This document shows, piece by piece, positions 18,255-28,194 of a stretch of DNA of 64,000 nucleotides. The position numbers were made by a program, and so were the translations under genes. Numbering within the stretch: the stretch's first letter is position 1; every line of letters begins with the position of its first letter. The notes beneath the pieces were generated by a model. The model saw only the letters and a program-made list of their open reading frames with translations. It was not told the origin of the DNA and searched no databases. The DNA comes from Comamonas koreensis (lineage in GTDB: Bacteria; Pseudomonadota; Gammaproteobacteria; Burkholderiales; Burkholderiaceae_C), in NCBI RefSeq assembly GCF_014076495.1, contig NZ_CP043575.1, forward strand, positions 4,464,001 to 4,528,000, in the 5' to 3' direction.

Positions 18255-19712
18255 TTATGCCAGGCGCGTGCGGTGCTTGGCCAGCTGGGCACGCACCTGC
18301 ACGGGCGCGGTGCCCCCCAGCGTGTTGCGGGCATTGAGCGAGCCTTCGAGGCTCAGCGCCTCGAACACATTGGCTTCGATGTTGGGGTTGAAGGCCTGCA
18401 GCTCGGCCAGTGGCAGCTCGGTCAGGTCCACGCCCTTTTGCGAGGCCAGCTTGACGGCATGGGCCACGGTCTCGTGGGCATCGCGGAAAGGCAGGCCCTT
18501 CTTGACCAGGTAATCGGCCAGGTCGGTGGCAGTGGCATAGCCCTTGAGCGCAGCGGCGCGCATATTGTCGGCGTTCACGGTGATGCCGCCTTCCTTGGCG
18601 CCAGTCGCTGGGTTGACCTGGCCGCCGATCATCTCGGCGAAGATGCGCAAGGTGTCCTTCAGGGTGTCCACGGTGTCGAACAGCGGCTCCTTGTCTTCCT
18701 GGTTGTCCTTGTTGTAGGCCAGCGGCTGGCCCTTCATCAAGGTGATCAGGCCCATCAGGTGGCCGACCACGCGGCCGGTCTTGCCGCGTGCCAGCTCGGG
18801 CACATCAGGGTTCTTCTTTTGCGGCATGATCGACGAGCCGGTGGTGAAGCGGTCGGCAATGCGCACAAAGCCAAAGTTCTGGCTCATCCAGATGATCAGC
18901 TCTTCCGACAGGCGGCTGATGTGCACCATGCACAGCGAGGCTGCTGCGGTGAACTCAATCGCGAAATCGCGGTCGCTGACGCCGTCCAGCGAGTTCTGGG
19001 ACACGCCTTCCATGCCCAGCGTCTGGGCCACGCGCTCGCGGTCCAGAGGGTAGGTGGTGCCGGCCAGCGCGGCGCTGCCCAGCGGCAGCACATTGACGCG
19101 CTTGCGCACATCCAGCATGCGCTCGGCATCGCGCTTGAACATTTCCACATAGGCCAGCAGATGGTGGGCAAAGCTCACCGGCTGGGCCACCTGCAGGTGG
19201 GTAAAGCCCGGCAGGATCACGTCGACATTCTTCTCGGCCACTTCGACCAGTGACAGCTGCAGCTCGCCCAGCAGGCCTTCGATCAGGTCGATCTCACCGC
19301 GCAGCCACAGGCGCACGTCGGTGGCGACCTGGTCATTGCGGCTGCGGCCCGTGTGCAGGCGCTTGCCCGCGTCGCCCACCAGCTGGGTCAGGCGCGCCTC
19401 GATGTTCAGGTGCACGTCTTCGAGGTCCAGCTTCCACTCAAAGCTGCCCGCTTCGATCTCCGAGGTGATCTGCGCCATGCCCTGCTCGATGGAGGCCAGG
19501 TCCTGCTCGCCGATGATCTTCTGGGCGCAGAGCATCTGCGCGTGGGCCAGGCTGCCCTGGATGTCTGCCTGCCACAGGCGCTTGTCGAAAAACACACTGG
19601 AGGTGTAGCGCTTGACCAGATCGCTCATGGGTTCGGAGAACAGCGCCGACCAGGCTTCGGACTTGGAATCGAGCTGGTTGTGCGAAGGAGACGAAGCTTG
19701 TGGTGTAGACAT
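18255..19712 (-). CDS. argH: Argininosuccinate lyase
   Basis: 485 residues. It cleaves argininosuccinate to arginine and fumarate, the last step of arginine synthesis, in the cytoplasm. The fumarase/aspartase superfamily signature [12 protein letters not shown] is present, as are the N-terminal [16 protein letters not shown] segment, [13 protein letters not shown], and [13 protein letters not shown]. The start at 19712 is chosen because it begins the short Ser/Thr-rich leader before the conserved [11 protein letters not shown]; the longer frame upstream overlaps the region before the divergent sensor kinase gene. The next gene on the left is a TctC-like protein. Confidence 0.97.
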   Translation of the reverse strand: MSTPQASSPSHNQLDSKSEAWSALFSEPMSDLVKRYTSSVFFDKRLWQADIQGSLAHAQMLCAQKIIGEQDLASIEQGMAQITSEIEAGSFEWKLDLEDVHLNIEARLTQLVGDAGKRLHTGRSRNDQVATDVRLWLRGEIDLIEGLLGELQLSLVEVAEKNVDVILPGFTHLQVAQPVSFAHHLLAYVEMFKRDAERMLDVRKRVNVLPLGSAALAGTTYPLDRERVAQTLGMEGVSQNSLDGVSDRDFAIEFTAAASLCMVHISRLSEELIIWMSQNFGFVRIADRFTTGSSIMPQKKNPDVPELARGKTGRVVGHLMGLITLMKGQPLAYNKDNQEDKEPLFDTVDTLKDTLRIFAEMIGGQVNPATGAKEGGITVNADNMRAAALKGYATATDLADYLVKKGLPFRDAHETVAHAVKLASQKGVDLTELPLAELQAFNPNIEANVFEALSLEGSLNARNTLGGTAPVQVRAQLAKHRTRLA

Positions 19713-19834
19713 GAAGGTCGCAATATTCGGGTTAAGCTGCCAGTTGCGCTGCGGAAACACAGCCCGCGGTGCTGTGCCTGAGGCCCGCCAAAGCCCTGGG
19801 CGAAAAACCAGGATTTTATCGACCCTGCAGGACC

Positions 19835-20869
19835 ATGCCAGCAACATCAACTAATCCAGCACCGCGCGAAGCCATCGTCGGCACCGCCTATGTGTTTGAT
19901 GCCTGCACCGCCAGCGTGATCGGCCGCACCGTGGCCCTGGTCGAGACCGTGGTGGCCATTGCCGCCGCCTTTGGTGCCAGCGGCCTGGCTGACTGGTTCT
20001 TTCAACTCGCCCTGCTTACCGCCGTGGTTCTGCCCGCCAGCCTGCTGTGGCTGGTGCTGGCCTGCCAGCAAAAAAAGCTGCTGCAGCGCTGCAGCACGCG
20101 CGTGCAGTACCTGGCGGGCGCCGCGCTGGGCGTAGTCTGCGGGCTCTTGGCAGCTCTGCTCTACCAGTGGACCACCTTGTCGGCGCAAACGGCCTGGCTG
20201 GCCAGCGCAGCGGCCGGGGGCTTCTTGGCAGCGATGGTGGTGGTGGGCCTGCAGTGGCGCGCCCAGGCCCGCACGCCGGCGGCCACCACCGCGCGCCTGG
20301 CCGAGCTGCAGGCGCGCATCCGCCCGCACTTCCTCTTCAATGCGCTCAACAGCGCCATTGCGCTGGTGCAGGACCACCCGCAAAAAGCCGAGGCCATGCT
20401 CGAAGACCTGAGCGACCTGTTCCGCCATGCGCTGACCGAAAAGCGCGAGGCCTCGACCCTGGCCGAGGAGGTGATGCTGGCGCGCCGCTACCTGTCGATC
20501 GAGCAAATCCGCTTTGACGACCGCATGGCCGTGCGCTGGAACCTGGACTCGCGCGCCGATGACGCCACCGTGCCGCCGCTGTTTTTGCAGCCGCTGGTGG
20601 AGAACGCCGTCAAGCACGGCATCGAGCCCAGCCATGGCCATGGCCGCATCAGCATTGCCACGCGCCGGCGGGGCAATATGGTGCAGATCCAAATCATCAA
20701 CACCACGCCACGCCCTTTTAGCGCCCCCCAGCCCGAGCGGCGCGCCGGCACCGGCACGGCCATCCTGAATGTGAAAAAGCGCCTGCGCCTGCTCTACGAC
20801 CTCGAATACGACTTCAAGGCGACGAGCAAGGACGGCATCTACATGGTGCGCATCAGCATCCCCGCCTGA
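19835..20869 (+). CDS. algZ: Sensor histidine kinase of the LytS/AlgZ (FimS) type
   Basis: 344 residues. The N-terminal half has about four hydrophobic segments. The His_kinase domain (PF06580 type) carries [16 protein letters not shown], with the phospho-acceptor His in the RPHFLFN motif, then the [17 protein letters not shown] box and [13 protein letters not shown], which corresponds to the ATP-binding G region. Such kinases lack the canonical H-box order of EnvZ-type enzymes. The LytTR response regulator follows 64 bases downstream. argH lies divergently upstream, as in the Pseudomonas argH-algZ-algR locus. The stimulus is unknown. The symbol is by homology and synteny. Confidence 0.85.
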   Translation: MPATSTNPAPREAIVGTAYVFDACTASVIGRTVALVETVVAIAAAFGASGLADWFFQLALLTAVVLPASLLWLVLACQQKKLLQRCSTRVQYLAGAALGVVCGLLAALLYQWTTLSAQTAWLASAAAGGFLAAMVVVGLQWRAQARTPAATTARLAELQARIRPHFLFNALNSAIALVQDHPQKAEAMLEDLSDLFRHALTEKREASTLAEEVMLARRYLSIEQIRFDDRMAVRWNLDSRADDATVPPLFLQPLVENAVKHGIEPSHGHGRISIATRRRGNMVQIQIINTTPRPFSAPQPERRAGTGTAILNVKKRLRLLYDLEYDFKATSKDGIYMVRISIPA

Positions 20870-20933
20870 GCGGGGGCAAATACACGATGGCCGGTGTTGG
20901 CAGGCGGCACCGGGCTCCGCTAGCATAGCGGCC

Positions 20934-21725
20934 ATGCGAGTATTGATTGTGGATGATGAAGCGCTGGCCCGAAGCCGGCTGCGGCGCCTGCTGGTCGAGA
21001 TAACACCAGCGCCCAGCGCCGTGCACGAGGCCGCCAACGCCGCAGAGGCACTGCAGGCGCTGGCCAGCGCCTCGGCGCAGAGCCTGCCCTTTGATGTGCT
21101 GCTGCTGGACATCCATATGCCGGGCCACAGCGGCATGGACCTGGCGCGCCAGCTGCAGCAGCAGCCCACAGCCCCCGCCGTGGTCTTTGTCACCGCCCAC
21201 CCGGAGCATGCGCTGAGCGCCTTCGAGGTCAATGCCGCCGACTACCTGACCAAGCCGGTGCGGCGCGAGCGCCTGGCCGCTGCGCTGCACAAGGTGGCCC
21301 TGGTCGCCCAGGCCCATGCGCTGCGCCAGGCGCCGGCCCAGACCGAGCCGGATGCCGAGACCGACACCTTGCTGATCACCGACCGGGGCCGCACCGAACG
21401 GGTGCGCCTGGCCGATGTGCTGTATTTCAAATCCGAGCTGAAATATGTGACCGTGCGCACCGCCACCCATGCCTACCTGTGGTCGGGCAGCCTCAATGAT
21501 CTGGAGACGCGCTTTGCCAAGCGCTATTTGCGCGTGCACCGCAATGCGCTGGTGGCGCCGTCTGCGATACGCTGCCTGGAAAAAGCCTGGGGCGGGGACG
21601 ACAGCGACGGCTGGCAGCTGCGCCTGTTTGGCATCGAGGATGTGCTGCTGGTCTCGCGGCGCCAGCTGCCGGTGGTGCGGGCCTTGCTGGCCAACAAGGG
21701 CAACGGCCTGCGCGCAGGCGCCTGA
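20934..21725 (+). CDS. algR: LytTR-family response regulator, AlgR-like
   Basis: 263 residues. The receiver domain begins MRVLIVDDE and has the phospho-accepting Asp59 in LLLDIHMPG, a T in FVTAHPEHAL and the conserved K in DYLTKPV. The C-terminal LytTR DNA-binding domain (about residues 145-245) includes LADVLYFKSELKYVTVRT and KRYLRVHRNALV. It pairs with the upstream sensor kinase. In Pseudomonas the orthologous locus continues with hemC; here a convergent ZIP transporter gene comes next instead. Target promoters cannot be inferred from this window. Confidence 0.9.
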   Translation: MRVLIVDDEALARSRLRRLLVEITPAPSAVHEAANAAEALQALASASAQSLPFDVLLLDIHMPGHSGMDLARQLQQQPTAPAVVFVTAHPEHALSAFEVNAADYLTKPVRRERLAAALHKVALVAQAHALRQAPAQTEPDAETDTLLITDRGRTERVRLADVLYFKSELKYVTVRTATHAYLWSGSLNDLETRFAKRYLRVHRNALVAPSAIRCLEKAWGGDDSDGWQLRLFGIEDVLLVSRRQLPVVRALLANKGNGLRAGA

Positions 21726-21743
21726 TACCCGCCCTCTTATGCC

Positions 21744-22694
21744 TCAGTGTTTGTGCCCGTCGTGGTCCCCATGCGCGTCATTCGCGCCATGGGCCTCATG
21801 CTGCGCGGCCGGGCCATGCCCATGGTGGTCATGGTCGCCATGCGCCCAGGTGCTGACCGCGCTCACCACCACCATGCCGATGGCCAGCCAGACCACCTGC
21901 TGCACCGTCTGCTTGGCCGTCAGCTGGCGCTGCAGCTGCGGGATCAGATCGGCGAGGGCCACATAGATAAAGCTGCTCGACGCAATGGCCAGAAAGTACG
22001 GTAGAAAGTCCGCCAGTGAGCTGACCAGGAAATAGCCGACGACGCCGCCCAGCGCCGTCACCGCGCCGGCGAGCGATAGCTTGAGCAGCGCCACCTTGCT
22101 CTGGCTGCGGCTGCCGTTGCCCGACAGCACGACCAGGTCACCCATGTGGTGGGGCACCTCATGGGCCAGCACCGAGATGGCCGCCACAATGCCCAGCCAC
22201 ATATCGGCCATGAAGGCCGAGGCAATCAGAATGCCATCGCCAAAGCAGTGCACGCTGTCGCCGGTCAGCAGCGACCAGCCGCCCGCGCTGTTGTTGTGCG
22301 TGTGGCCGTGGTGGTGGTGTGCATGGCCATGCTGGCCATCGGCGTGCTCGCCGTCCGCATGCTCGCCATGGGCATGGCCGCGCTCTTCGGGCAGCGCATG
22401 GCGGTGCTCATGGCCGTGGTGCCAGAGCTCCGCCTTGTCCAGCAAAAAGAAAAATACCAGCCCCAGCAGCAGCACCACAAACAGCGCCTTGGGGTTGATC
22501 TGGCTCTCGAAAGCCTCGGGCAGCAAATGCACAAAGGCGGTAGCGAGCAAGGCGCCTGCGGCCAGGCTCAGCAGGTGCTGGGCACCAAAGCGGCTGCCCT
22601 GGCTGCCAATGCCCGTGCGCATCAGCGCTGCGGCCACCCACACGCTGCCCAAACCGGCAGCAAGGGTCGCCAGCACGATTGCGATCAAAGTCAT
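21744..22694 (-). CDS. ZIP-family divalent metal transporter, His-rich
   Basis: 316 residues from the ATG at 22694, which has AAGGAT about 7 bases upstream; an upstream in-frame start at 22754 looks less likely. Eight membrane segments are expected. The metal-site helices show HCFGDGILIAS (TM4) and AHEVPHHMGDL (TM5). Two His-rich stretches are present: the TM3-TM4 loop with repeated H-G-E-H-A-D units and a run of four His, and the extreme C-terminus (HGDHDHHGHG and HGDHDGHKH). The protein likely takes up zinc or another divalent cation across the inner membrane. A palindrome at 22821-22835 lies upstream. Confidence 0.9.
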   Translation of the reverse strand: MTLIAIVLATLAAGLGSVWVAAALMRTGIGSQGSRFGAQHLLSLAAGALLATAFVHLLPEAFESQINPKALFVVLLLGLVFFFLLDKAELWHHGHEHRHALPEERGHAHGEHADGEHADGQHGHAHHHHGHTHNNSAGGWSLLTGDSVHCFGDGILIASAFMADMWLGIVAAISVLAHEVPHHMGDLVVLSGNGSRSQSKVALLKLSLAGAVTALGGVVGYFLVSSLADFLPYFLAIASSSFIYVALADLIPQLQRQLTAKQTVQQVVWLAIGMVVVSAVSTWAHGDHDHHGHGPAAQHEAHGANDAHGDHDGHKH

Positions 22695-22820
22695 GAAACC
22701 ATCCTTCAGCGGGGCCGGGCTTGGCAAAAACGCCGCCAACCCGGGCGGGCCCATCGCTCACCCGCGCAGCCCCCGGGCACCCGTGCCCCCTCCAACATGC
22801 CGCGCATGGTAGCACTTTGT

Positions 22821-22835
22821 TGCAACGCAGTTGCA
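22821..22835. promoter_or_regulatory. Inverted repeat TGCAAC-N3-GTTGCA upstream of the ZIP gene
   Basis: Perfect 6-bp arms with a GCA spacer, about 127 bases upstream of the ZIP transporter start and overlapping a weak promoter-like TGCAAC/TACCAT pair on the minus strand. A metal-responsive regulator would fit, but it does not match the Zur boxes I know. Confidence 0.3.
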
Positions 22836-22838
22836 TTA

Positions 22839-22879
22839 ACCGCCCCAAATCCTGTGCGAGTGACAGGGCTTGGGGCGGT
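22839..22879. terminator. Large hairpin after polA
   Basis: Perfect 10-bp arms ACCGCCCCAA / TTGGGGCGGT, with a nested CCTGT/ACAGG stem. It lies 54 bases past the polA stop. No T-run follows on either strand, so it is a candidate Rho-dependent end or RNA-stabilising structure rather than a textbook terminator. Confidence 0.45.
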
Positions 22880-22932
22880 GGGTCTGGCACCTGAGCGACT
22901 GCCCGCATCAGGCAGCGCTACAGGCATCAGGG

Positions 22933-25737
22933 TCAGTGCGCTTTTTCCCAGTTCGGGCCAAAGCCGATCTCGGCGATCAACGGCACCTTCAGGTCGGCCA
23001 CGCTGGCCATGATGGCCGGGATCTCCGTGCGCAGCCATTCCTGCTCGGCAGCGGGCAGCTCGAACACCAGTTCATCGTGCACCTGCATGATGACCAGCAC
23101 CTCGGGCTTGTCTGCATCGAGCTTGGCCTGCACAGCGACCATGGCCTTCTTGATCAAATCGGCCGCCGTGCCCTGCATGGGGGCATTGATCGCAGCGCGC
23201 TCTGCCGCTTTCTTGCGCGGGCCATTGCCGCCATTGATCTCGGGCAGCACCAGGCGCCGGCCGAACACGGTCTCGACATAGCCCTGCGCATGGGCCAGCT
23301 CGACGGTCTGGTCCATGTAGCGCTTGACGCCGGGGTAGCGCTGGAAATACTTGTCGATATAGGCGGCAGCGGCCTTGGTCTCGATGCCCAGGTTCTTGGC
23401 CAGGCCAAAACTGCTCATGCCGTAGATCAGGCCAAAGTTGATGACCTTGGCATAGCGGCGCTGCTCGCTGCTGACCTGGTCCAGCGCCACACCAAACACC
23501 TCGGCGGCGGTGGCGCGGTGCACATCCAGCCCATCGCGGAAGGCGTTGAGCAAGGCCTCGTCACCCGACAGATGCGCCATGATGCGCAGCTCGATCTGCG
23601 AGTAGTCGGCGCTGGCAATCAGCTTGCCCTCGGGCGCAACAAAGGCTTCGCGAATGCGCCGGCCTTCGGCCGTGCGCACGGGGATGTTCTGCAGGTTGGG
23701 GTCGTTGCTGGACAGGCGTCCGGTGACGGCCACCGCCTGCGCATAGTGCGTGTGCACGCGGCCATCGCTGGGCAGCGCCATCTGCGCGAGCTTGTCGGTA
23801 TAGGTGCCCTTGAGCTTGGACAGCGAGCGGTGCTCCAGGATCTTGGCCGGCAGCGGGTAGTCCTCGGCCAGCTTTTCCAGCACTTCTTCGTCGGTGCTGC
23901 GCGCGCCGGTGGCGGTTTTCTTCACCACCGGCAGGCCCAGCTTGTCAAAAAAGATCTCGCCCAGCTGCTTGGGGCTGCTCAGGTTGAACTGCTGGCCGGC
24001 AATCTCATAGGCCTCGGCCTCCAGCGCCAGAATGCGCCGGCCCAGGTCATTGCTCTGACGCGCCAGCTCGGGCGCATCGATGCGCACGCCATTGCGCTCG
24101 ATGCGGAACAGCGCCTCGCTGGTCTGCATCTCCAGCGCGTAGATGTGCGCGAGGCCGGCATTGGCCTCGATGCGCGGCCACAGCACGCGGTGTACATCCA
24201 GGGTCTGGTCCGAGTCTTCGCAGCTGTAGGCTGCGGCCTTGTCCACCGGCACCTGGGCAAATGGGATCTGGCCCTTGCCCTTGCCGCAGAGGTCTTCGTA
24301 GCTGATGCCGGTGCGGCCCGTGTGGCGCAGCGCCAGGCTGCCCAGGTTGTGGGGGCGGTCGGCTTCGAGCACATAGGACTGCAGCATGGTGTCATGCGCA
24401 TAGCCCTGCACGCGGATGCCATGGTTGGCCAGCACATGCTGGTCGTATTTGACATGCTGGCCCAGCTTCTTTTTGCTGGCGTCTTCCAGCCAGGGCTTGA
24501 GCTTGGCCAGCACCAGGTCGATGGGCAACTGCTCGGGCACATCCAGGCCTTCATGGCGCAGCGGCACGTAGGCGGCCTCACCCACCTGCACGCTGAACGA
24601 GATGCCGACAATGCGGGCCTGCATTTCGTCGAGCGAATCGGTTTCGGTATCCAGCGCGGTCAGCTCGGCTGCCTGCAGCTTGCGCAGCCAGGCATCCAGA
24701 TCGGCCTCGGTCAGGATGGTGTGGTAGACCACATCGCGCTGCTGGGCCTCGATGGCCACCTCGGTCACGGCGGCATCGGCGCTGTCAAACAGGCCCGCCT
24801 GGCCGGAAGCGCTGTCGCCCGCCGCCTTGGCCGACGCCGGGGCAGCGGCAGAGCCCAGCGCACGCGCCAGGCCCTTGAAGCCATATTGCTCGTAGAACGG
24901 CACCAAGGCCACGGCATCGGGCTCGCCCAAGGTGATGCCATCGAACGCAGGCAGGCCCTGGATATAGTCGTCCAGCGCGCAATCGGTCTTCATCGTCACC
25001 AGTTGGCGGCTAAGCGCCAACTGGCCGCTGGCGATGGCATCGCGCAGGTTCTGGCCGGCAACGCCCTTGATCGTGTCGGCCTTGGCGATCAACTGGTCGA
25101 GCGAGCCGTGCTCCTCCAGCCATTTGGCAGCGGTCTTGGGGCCCACCTTGCTGACGCCGGGCACGTTGTCGACCGTATCGCCTACCAGGGCCTGGTAGTC
25201 GACCATCTGCGAGGGCGGCACGCCAAACTCGGCGGTGACGCCGGCGACATCGCGGCGCTTGCCGTTCATCGTGTCGATGATGGTCACATGCTCATTGACC
25301 AGCTGGCTCAAATCCTTGTCACCGCTGGAGACGATCACCTGGATGCCTTGCTGCGAGGCCATCTGCGCCAAGGTGGCGATCACGTCATCGGCCTCGACAC
25401 CGGGCACGGCCAGAATCTTCCAGCCCAGCAGCTGCACCACCTCGTGGATCGGGGCGATCTGCGAGCGCAGATCATCGGGCATCGGTGAGCGCGTAGCCTT
25501 GTACTCGGTGTAGAGCGTGTCGCGGAAGGTCGGGCCACTGGCATCGAAAACACAGACCGCGTAGTCGGCCTGTATGTCTTTACGCAACGCCTGCATCATG
25601 TTGACCATGCCGCGGATGGCGCCGGTGGCCGGGCTGGCAGGATCGCCGGGAACCGCCCGAAGATCGGGCATGGCATGGTAGGCACGGTACAGATAGCTGG
25701 AACCGTCCACCAGCACTAAAGTAGGAGGATTACGCAT
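22933..25737 (-). CDS. polA: DNA polymerase I
   Basis: 934 residues, the normal length. Three domains are seen in order: a 5'-3' exonuclease (LVLVDGSSYLYRAYHA, KDLSQLVNEHVTIIDTMN, LVGDTVDNVPGV); a 3'-5' exonuclease with an intact D-x-E pair in ALDTETDSLDEM, so proofreading looks active; and the polymerase domain with DYSQIELRIMAHLSGDE, YAKVINFGLIYGMS and QVHDELVFE. It fills gaps in repair and removes RNA primers. The ATG at 25737 is the first ATG before the conserved N-terminus; a TTG further upstream is less likely. It is divergent from the DUF2782 gene with a 52-bp gap. Confidence 0.97.
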   Translation of the reverse strand: MRNPPTLVLVDGSSYLYRAYHAMPDLRAVPGDPASPATGAIRGMVNMMQALRKDIQADYAVCVFDASGPTFRDTLYTEYKATRSPMPDDLRSQIAPIHEVVQLLGWKILAVPGVEADDVIATLAQMASQQGIQVIVSSGDKDLSQLVNEHVTIIDTMNGKRRDVAGVTAEFGVPPSQMVDYQALVGDTVDNVPGVSKVGPKTAAKWLEEHGSLDQLIAKADTIKGVAGQNLRDAIASGQLALSRQLVTMKTDCALDDYIQGLPAFDGITLGEPDAVALVPFYEQYGFKGLARALGSAAAPASAKAAGDSASGQAGLFDSADAAVTEVAIEAQQRDVVYHTILTEADLDAWLRKLQAAELTALDTETDSLDEMQARIVGISFSVQVGEAAYVPLRHEGLDVPEQLPIDLVLAKLKPWLEDASKKKLGQHVKYDQHVLANHGIRVQGYAHDTMLQSYVLEADRPHNLGSLALRHTGRTGISYEDLCGKGKGQIPFAQVPVDKAAAYSCEDSDQTLDVHRVLWPRIEANAGLAHIYALEMQTSEALFRIERNGVRIDAPELARQSNDLGRRILALEAEAYEIAGQQFNLSSPKQLGEIFFDKLGLPVVKKTATGARSTDEEVLEKLAEDYPLPAKILEHRSLSKLKGTYTDKLAQMALPSDGRVHTHYAQAVAVTGRLSSNDPNLQNIPVRTAEGRRIREAFVAPEGKLIASADYSQIELRIMAHLSGDEALLNAFRDGLDVHRATAAEVFGVALDQVSSEQRRYAKVINFGLIYGMSSFGLAKNLGIETKAAAAYIDKYFQRYPGVKRYMDQTVELAHAQGYVETVFGRRLVLPEINGGNGPRKKAAERAAINAPMQGTAADLIKKAMVAVQAKLDADKPEVLVIMQVHDELVFELPAAEQEWLRTEIPAIMASVADLKVPLIAEIGFGPNWEKAH

Positions 25738-25789
25738 ATTGACATTGTGCCCGGTACGCAAACACCGGGTGACAACTTACAATTGGGCC

Positions 25790-26155
25790 ATGCGCGCAAT
25801 TACCACTTCTTTCATCGCCCAGGCCCTGGCACTGGTGCTGGCAGCCCCTGCGCTGGCCCAGCAACCCGCAGTTCCTGCCCCGGCGCCTGCGGCGCAACCC
25901 GCTGCACAGCCTGCCGACGCGGCGCCCGCCAACGACAAGTACAACCAGAAGGCCGAGTACATCCGGGTGGAAGACGCGGGCAGCCGCATCGACGAGGTGC
26001 GCATTGGTGGCCAGACCCAGAGCATCCATGTGCAGCCCAAGGTGGGCAATATGCCCGCCTACGAGGTCAAGCCCACCGACGGCGCCCGCGCCCGCCCTGA
26101 CGGTTTTGGCGACACCCCAAGCAAGAAGCGCGTCTGGAACATCGGCAATTTCTGA
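25790..26155 (+). CDS. DUF2782 family secreted protein
   Basis: 121 residues. A signal peptide (AITTSFIAQALALVLAAPALA) is followed by a Pro/Ala-rich linker and a compact domain with EYIRVEDAGSRIDEVRIGGQTQSI, which is diagnostic of DUF2782. The C-terminus ends GDTPSKKRVWNIGNF. The family is small and found mainly in beta- and gammaproteobacteria, often between polA and thrB as here; the function is unknown. The ATG at 25790 has no good ribosome site, and a TACAAT motif lies only 6 bases upstream of it, so a leaderless transcript is conceivable. Confidence 0.82.
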   Translation: MRAITTSFIAQALALVLAAPALAQQPAVPAPAPAAQPAAQPADAAPANDKYNQKAEYIRVEDAGSRIDEVRIGGQTQSIHVQPKVGNMPAYEVKPTDGARARPDGFGDTPSKKRVWNIGNF

Positions 26156-26233
26156 GCGCGATACCAGAGCGAATAGCCCAGCGCCGCGCAGGCTTGCGAT
26201 AATCGCCCCTTTGCACCCGCCGCTTTGCGGGCC

Positions 26234-26264
26234 AGGCCAGCCACAGAGGCTGGCCTTGTTTTTG
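26234..26264 (+). terminator. Intrinsic terminator after DUF2782 gene
   Basis: A 9-bp perfect stem (26234-26242 / 26248-26256) with loop ACAGA is followed by TGTTTTTG. It lies 79 bases past the DUF2782 stop and 19 bases before thrB, so thrB must have its own start, or partial read-through. Confidence 0.8.
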
Positions 26265-26282
26265 TAGTGACGATATACATCC

Positions 26283-27239
26283 ATGGCTGTTTTCACCGAA
26301 GTATCCGACAAGGCTGCCAAGGCCTTGCTCAAGCGCGTCCCACTGGGCGATTTCGTCTCGTTGCGCGGTATTGAAGGCGGTATTGAAAACACCAACTACT
26401 TTCTGACCACCAGCCAGGGCGAGTATGTCTTGACCCTGTTTGAGCGCCTGCGCGCCGACCAGCTGCCGTTTTATCTGTACCTGATGAAGCACCTGGCCAA
26501 GGCCGGCGTACCCGTGCCCGAGCCCCAGGCCGATGGCAAGACCGGCGACATCCTGCTGCAGGTTGAGGGCAAGCCCGCGGCCATCGTTGGCAAGCTGCCC
26601 GGCAAGAGCCAGCTGGCGCCGCAAGCGGCGCATTGCCAGTCGCTGGGCGAGGTGCTGGCCAAAATGCACCAGGCCGCCCTCGACTACCCGCGCCAGCAGC
26701 CCAATCTGCGTGGCCTGCCCTGGTGGAACGAGACCGTGCCCGTCGTGCTGCCCTACCTGGACAGCGCGACTGCCGAGCTGCTGCGCAGCGAGCTGGCCTA
26801 CCAGAACCATGTGGCGCAAAGCTCGGCCTATACCGCGCTGCCGCGCGGCCCGGTGCATGCCGACCTGTTCCGCGACAACGCCATGTTCGAGGGCGAGACC
26901 TTGACCGGCATCTTTGACTTCTATTTCGCCGGCGTCGACACCTGGCTGTTCGACATCGCCGTCGTCATCAACGACTGGTGCATCGACCTGGCCACCGGCG
27001 CCATCGACCTGACACGTGCTGATGCGCTGCTGGCCGCCTACCAGGCCGTGCGCCCGCTGCAAGCCTGCGAGCGCGAACTGCTCAACGCCATGCTGCGCGC
27101 AGGCGCGCTGCGTTTTTGGATCTCGCGCCTCTGGGACTTCTACCTGCCGCGCGAAGCCTCGCTGCTCAAGCCGCACGACCCGACCCATTTCGAGCGGGTG
27201 CTGCGCGAGCGCCTGGCCACGCCTTACCAGCTGAAATAA
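26283..27239 (+). CDS. thrB: Homoserine kinase, aminoglycoside-phosphotransferase fold
   Basis: 318 residues. It phosphorylates homoserine on the way to threonine. This is the ThrB form built on the choline-kinase/APH fold, not the GHMP kinase of E. coli. Visible features are the N-terminal [16 protein letters not shown] with [13 protein letters not shown], the catalytic loop [14 protein letters not shown] (Brenner-type HxDxxxxN) and [18 protein letters not shown], with the metal-binding Asp. The length and motif order match TIGR00938-type enzymes. It follows a terminator and precedes a membrane protein gene. Confidence 0.95.
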   Translation: MAVFTEVSDKAAKALLKRVPLGDFVSLRGIEGGIENTNYFLTTSQGEYVLTLFERLRADQLPFYLYLMKHLAKAGVPVPEPQADGKTGDILLQVEGKPAAIVGKLPGKSQLAPQAAHCQSLGEVLAKMHQAALDYPRQQPNLRGLPWWNETVPVVLPYLDSATAELLRSELAYQNHVAQSSAYTALPRGPVHADLFRDNAMFEGETLTGIFDFYFAGVDTWLFDIAVVINDWCIDLATGAIDLTRADALLAAYQAVRPLQACERELLNAMLRAGALRFWISRLWDFYLPREASLLKPHDPTHFERVLRERLATPYQLK

Positions 27240-27378
27240 GCGACCTGCTCAAAGCCACGCAGGGCGCGCCCGCGCGCACCATGCCCATATAGGCGCCTGC
27301 CCCTTGGGCGCATGGGTTACAGTGCGCCATCCCCTTTGATTTTTTATCGCTGCAGCCCACGCTGCAGCGCGCTGGTGC

Positions 27379-28176
27379 ATGAAACTTCGTATCGCCACTG
27401 CCCGCCAGGGTGTTGCCTGGGTGCAAGACGGCTTCAAAACCTTCAAGACACAGGCCCTGGCCCTGACCTCGCTGTTCTTTCTGTCGATGATGGTGATGTC
27501 CCTGATCGGCGCCATCCCGATTGCCGGCACCTTTATCGCGCTGGCGCTGCTGCCGGTTTCCACGCTGTGCATGATGATTGGCGCCGCGTTGAGCACGCAG
27601 GGCGCGCGCCCGACCTTGCCGGTGGTGCTGGCTGCGCTGCGTGTCGACAAGGAGCGGCGCAACGCTTTTGTCGTGCTGGGCGTCTTTTATGCGCTGTCGT
27701 TCCTGCTGGTGTTGGGGTTTTCTGCGCTGTTTGATGGCGGCCAGTTCGCGCGCCTGAACCTGATGGGCGGCGAGATCACGCGTGAGATCGTCGAGCAGCC
27801 CGCTTTCCAGCAGGCCATGTTCGCCACGATGCTGCTGTACATCCCGCTGTCGCTGCTGTTCTGGCATGCGCCTGGCCTCATTTACTGGCACCGCGTGCCT
27901 GCCATCAAGGCCGTGTTCTTCAGCCTGATCGCCTGCAGCCGCAATATCGGCGCCTTCACGATGTTTGGCCTGGCCTGGATGGCTGTAGGCATCGGCTTTG
28001 GCATCGCGATGGCGCTGCTGTCAGCCTTGCTGGGCACTTTGCTGGGCGCCTGGGCCGCCGCCGCCATTGCCATTGCCGGCTCGCTGATGCTGGCCGCCAT
28101 GTTTCTGACCTCGGTGGTGTTTAGCTTTCGCGACTGCTTTGAAGCGCCGGAGCAGACCGACAGCATCGCACTCTGA
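27379..28176 (+). CDS. BPSS1780-family integral membrane protein
   Basis: 265 residues with about six hydrophobic helices. The N-terminal soluble segment, with ATARQGVAWVQDGFKTFKTQ, and the Gly/Ala-rich pore-like helices near the C-terminus match a family common in Burkholderiales and annotated as BPSS1780 membrane protein. No catalytic residues or transport motifs are evident and the role is unknown. It is followed by a strong terminator (28195-28228), and the gene on the other side is convergent. Confidence 0.78.
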   Translation: MKLRIATARQGVAWVQDGFKTFKTQALALTSLFFLSMMVMSLIGAIPIAGTFIALALLPVSTLCMMIGAALSTQGARPTLPVVLAALRVDKERRNAFVVLGVFYALSFLLVLGFSALFDGGQFARLNLMGGEITREIVEQPAFQQAMFATMLLYIPLSLLFWHAPGLIYWHRVPAIKAVFFSLIACSRNIGAFTMFGLAWMAVGIGFGIAMALLSALLGTLLGAWAAAAIAIAGSLMLAAMFLTSVVFSFRDCFEAPEQTDSIAL

Positions 28177-28194
28177 ATCCCACCCGCATATCCC

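Noticed and set aside
22290..22410. His-codon repeats suggestive of a microsatellite or CRISPR-like array
   Set aside because: It is the coding sequence of the metal-binding loop of the ZIP transporter, with irregular units and no spacers.
22870..25488. 872-codon + strand frame opposite polA
   Set aside because: Same composition artefact; polA motifs are complete on the other strand.
25739..25744. Perfect TTGACA upstream of the DUF2782 gene
   Set aside because: No acceptable -10 box at 16-18 bases; the TACAAT nearby is wrongly spaced.
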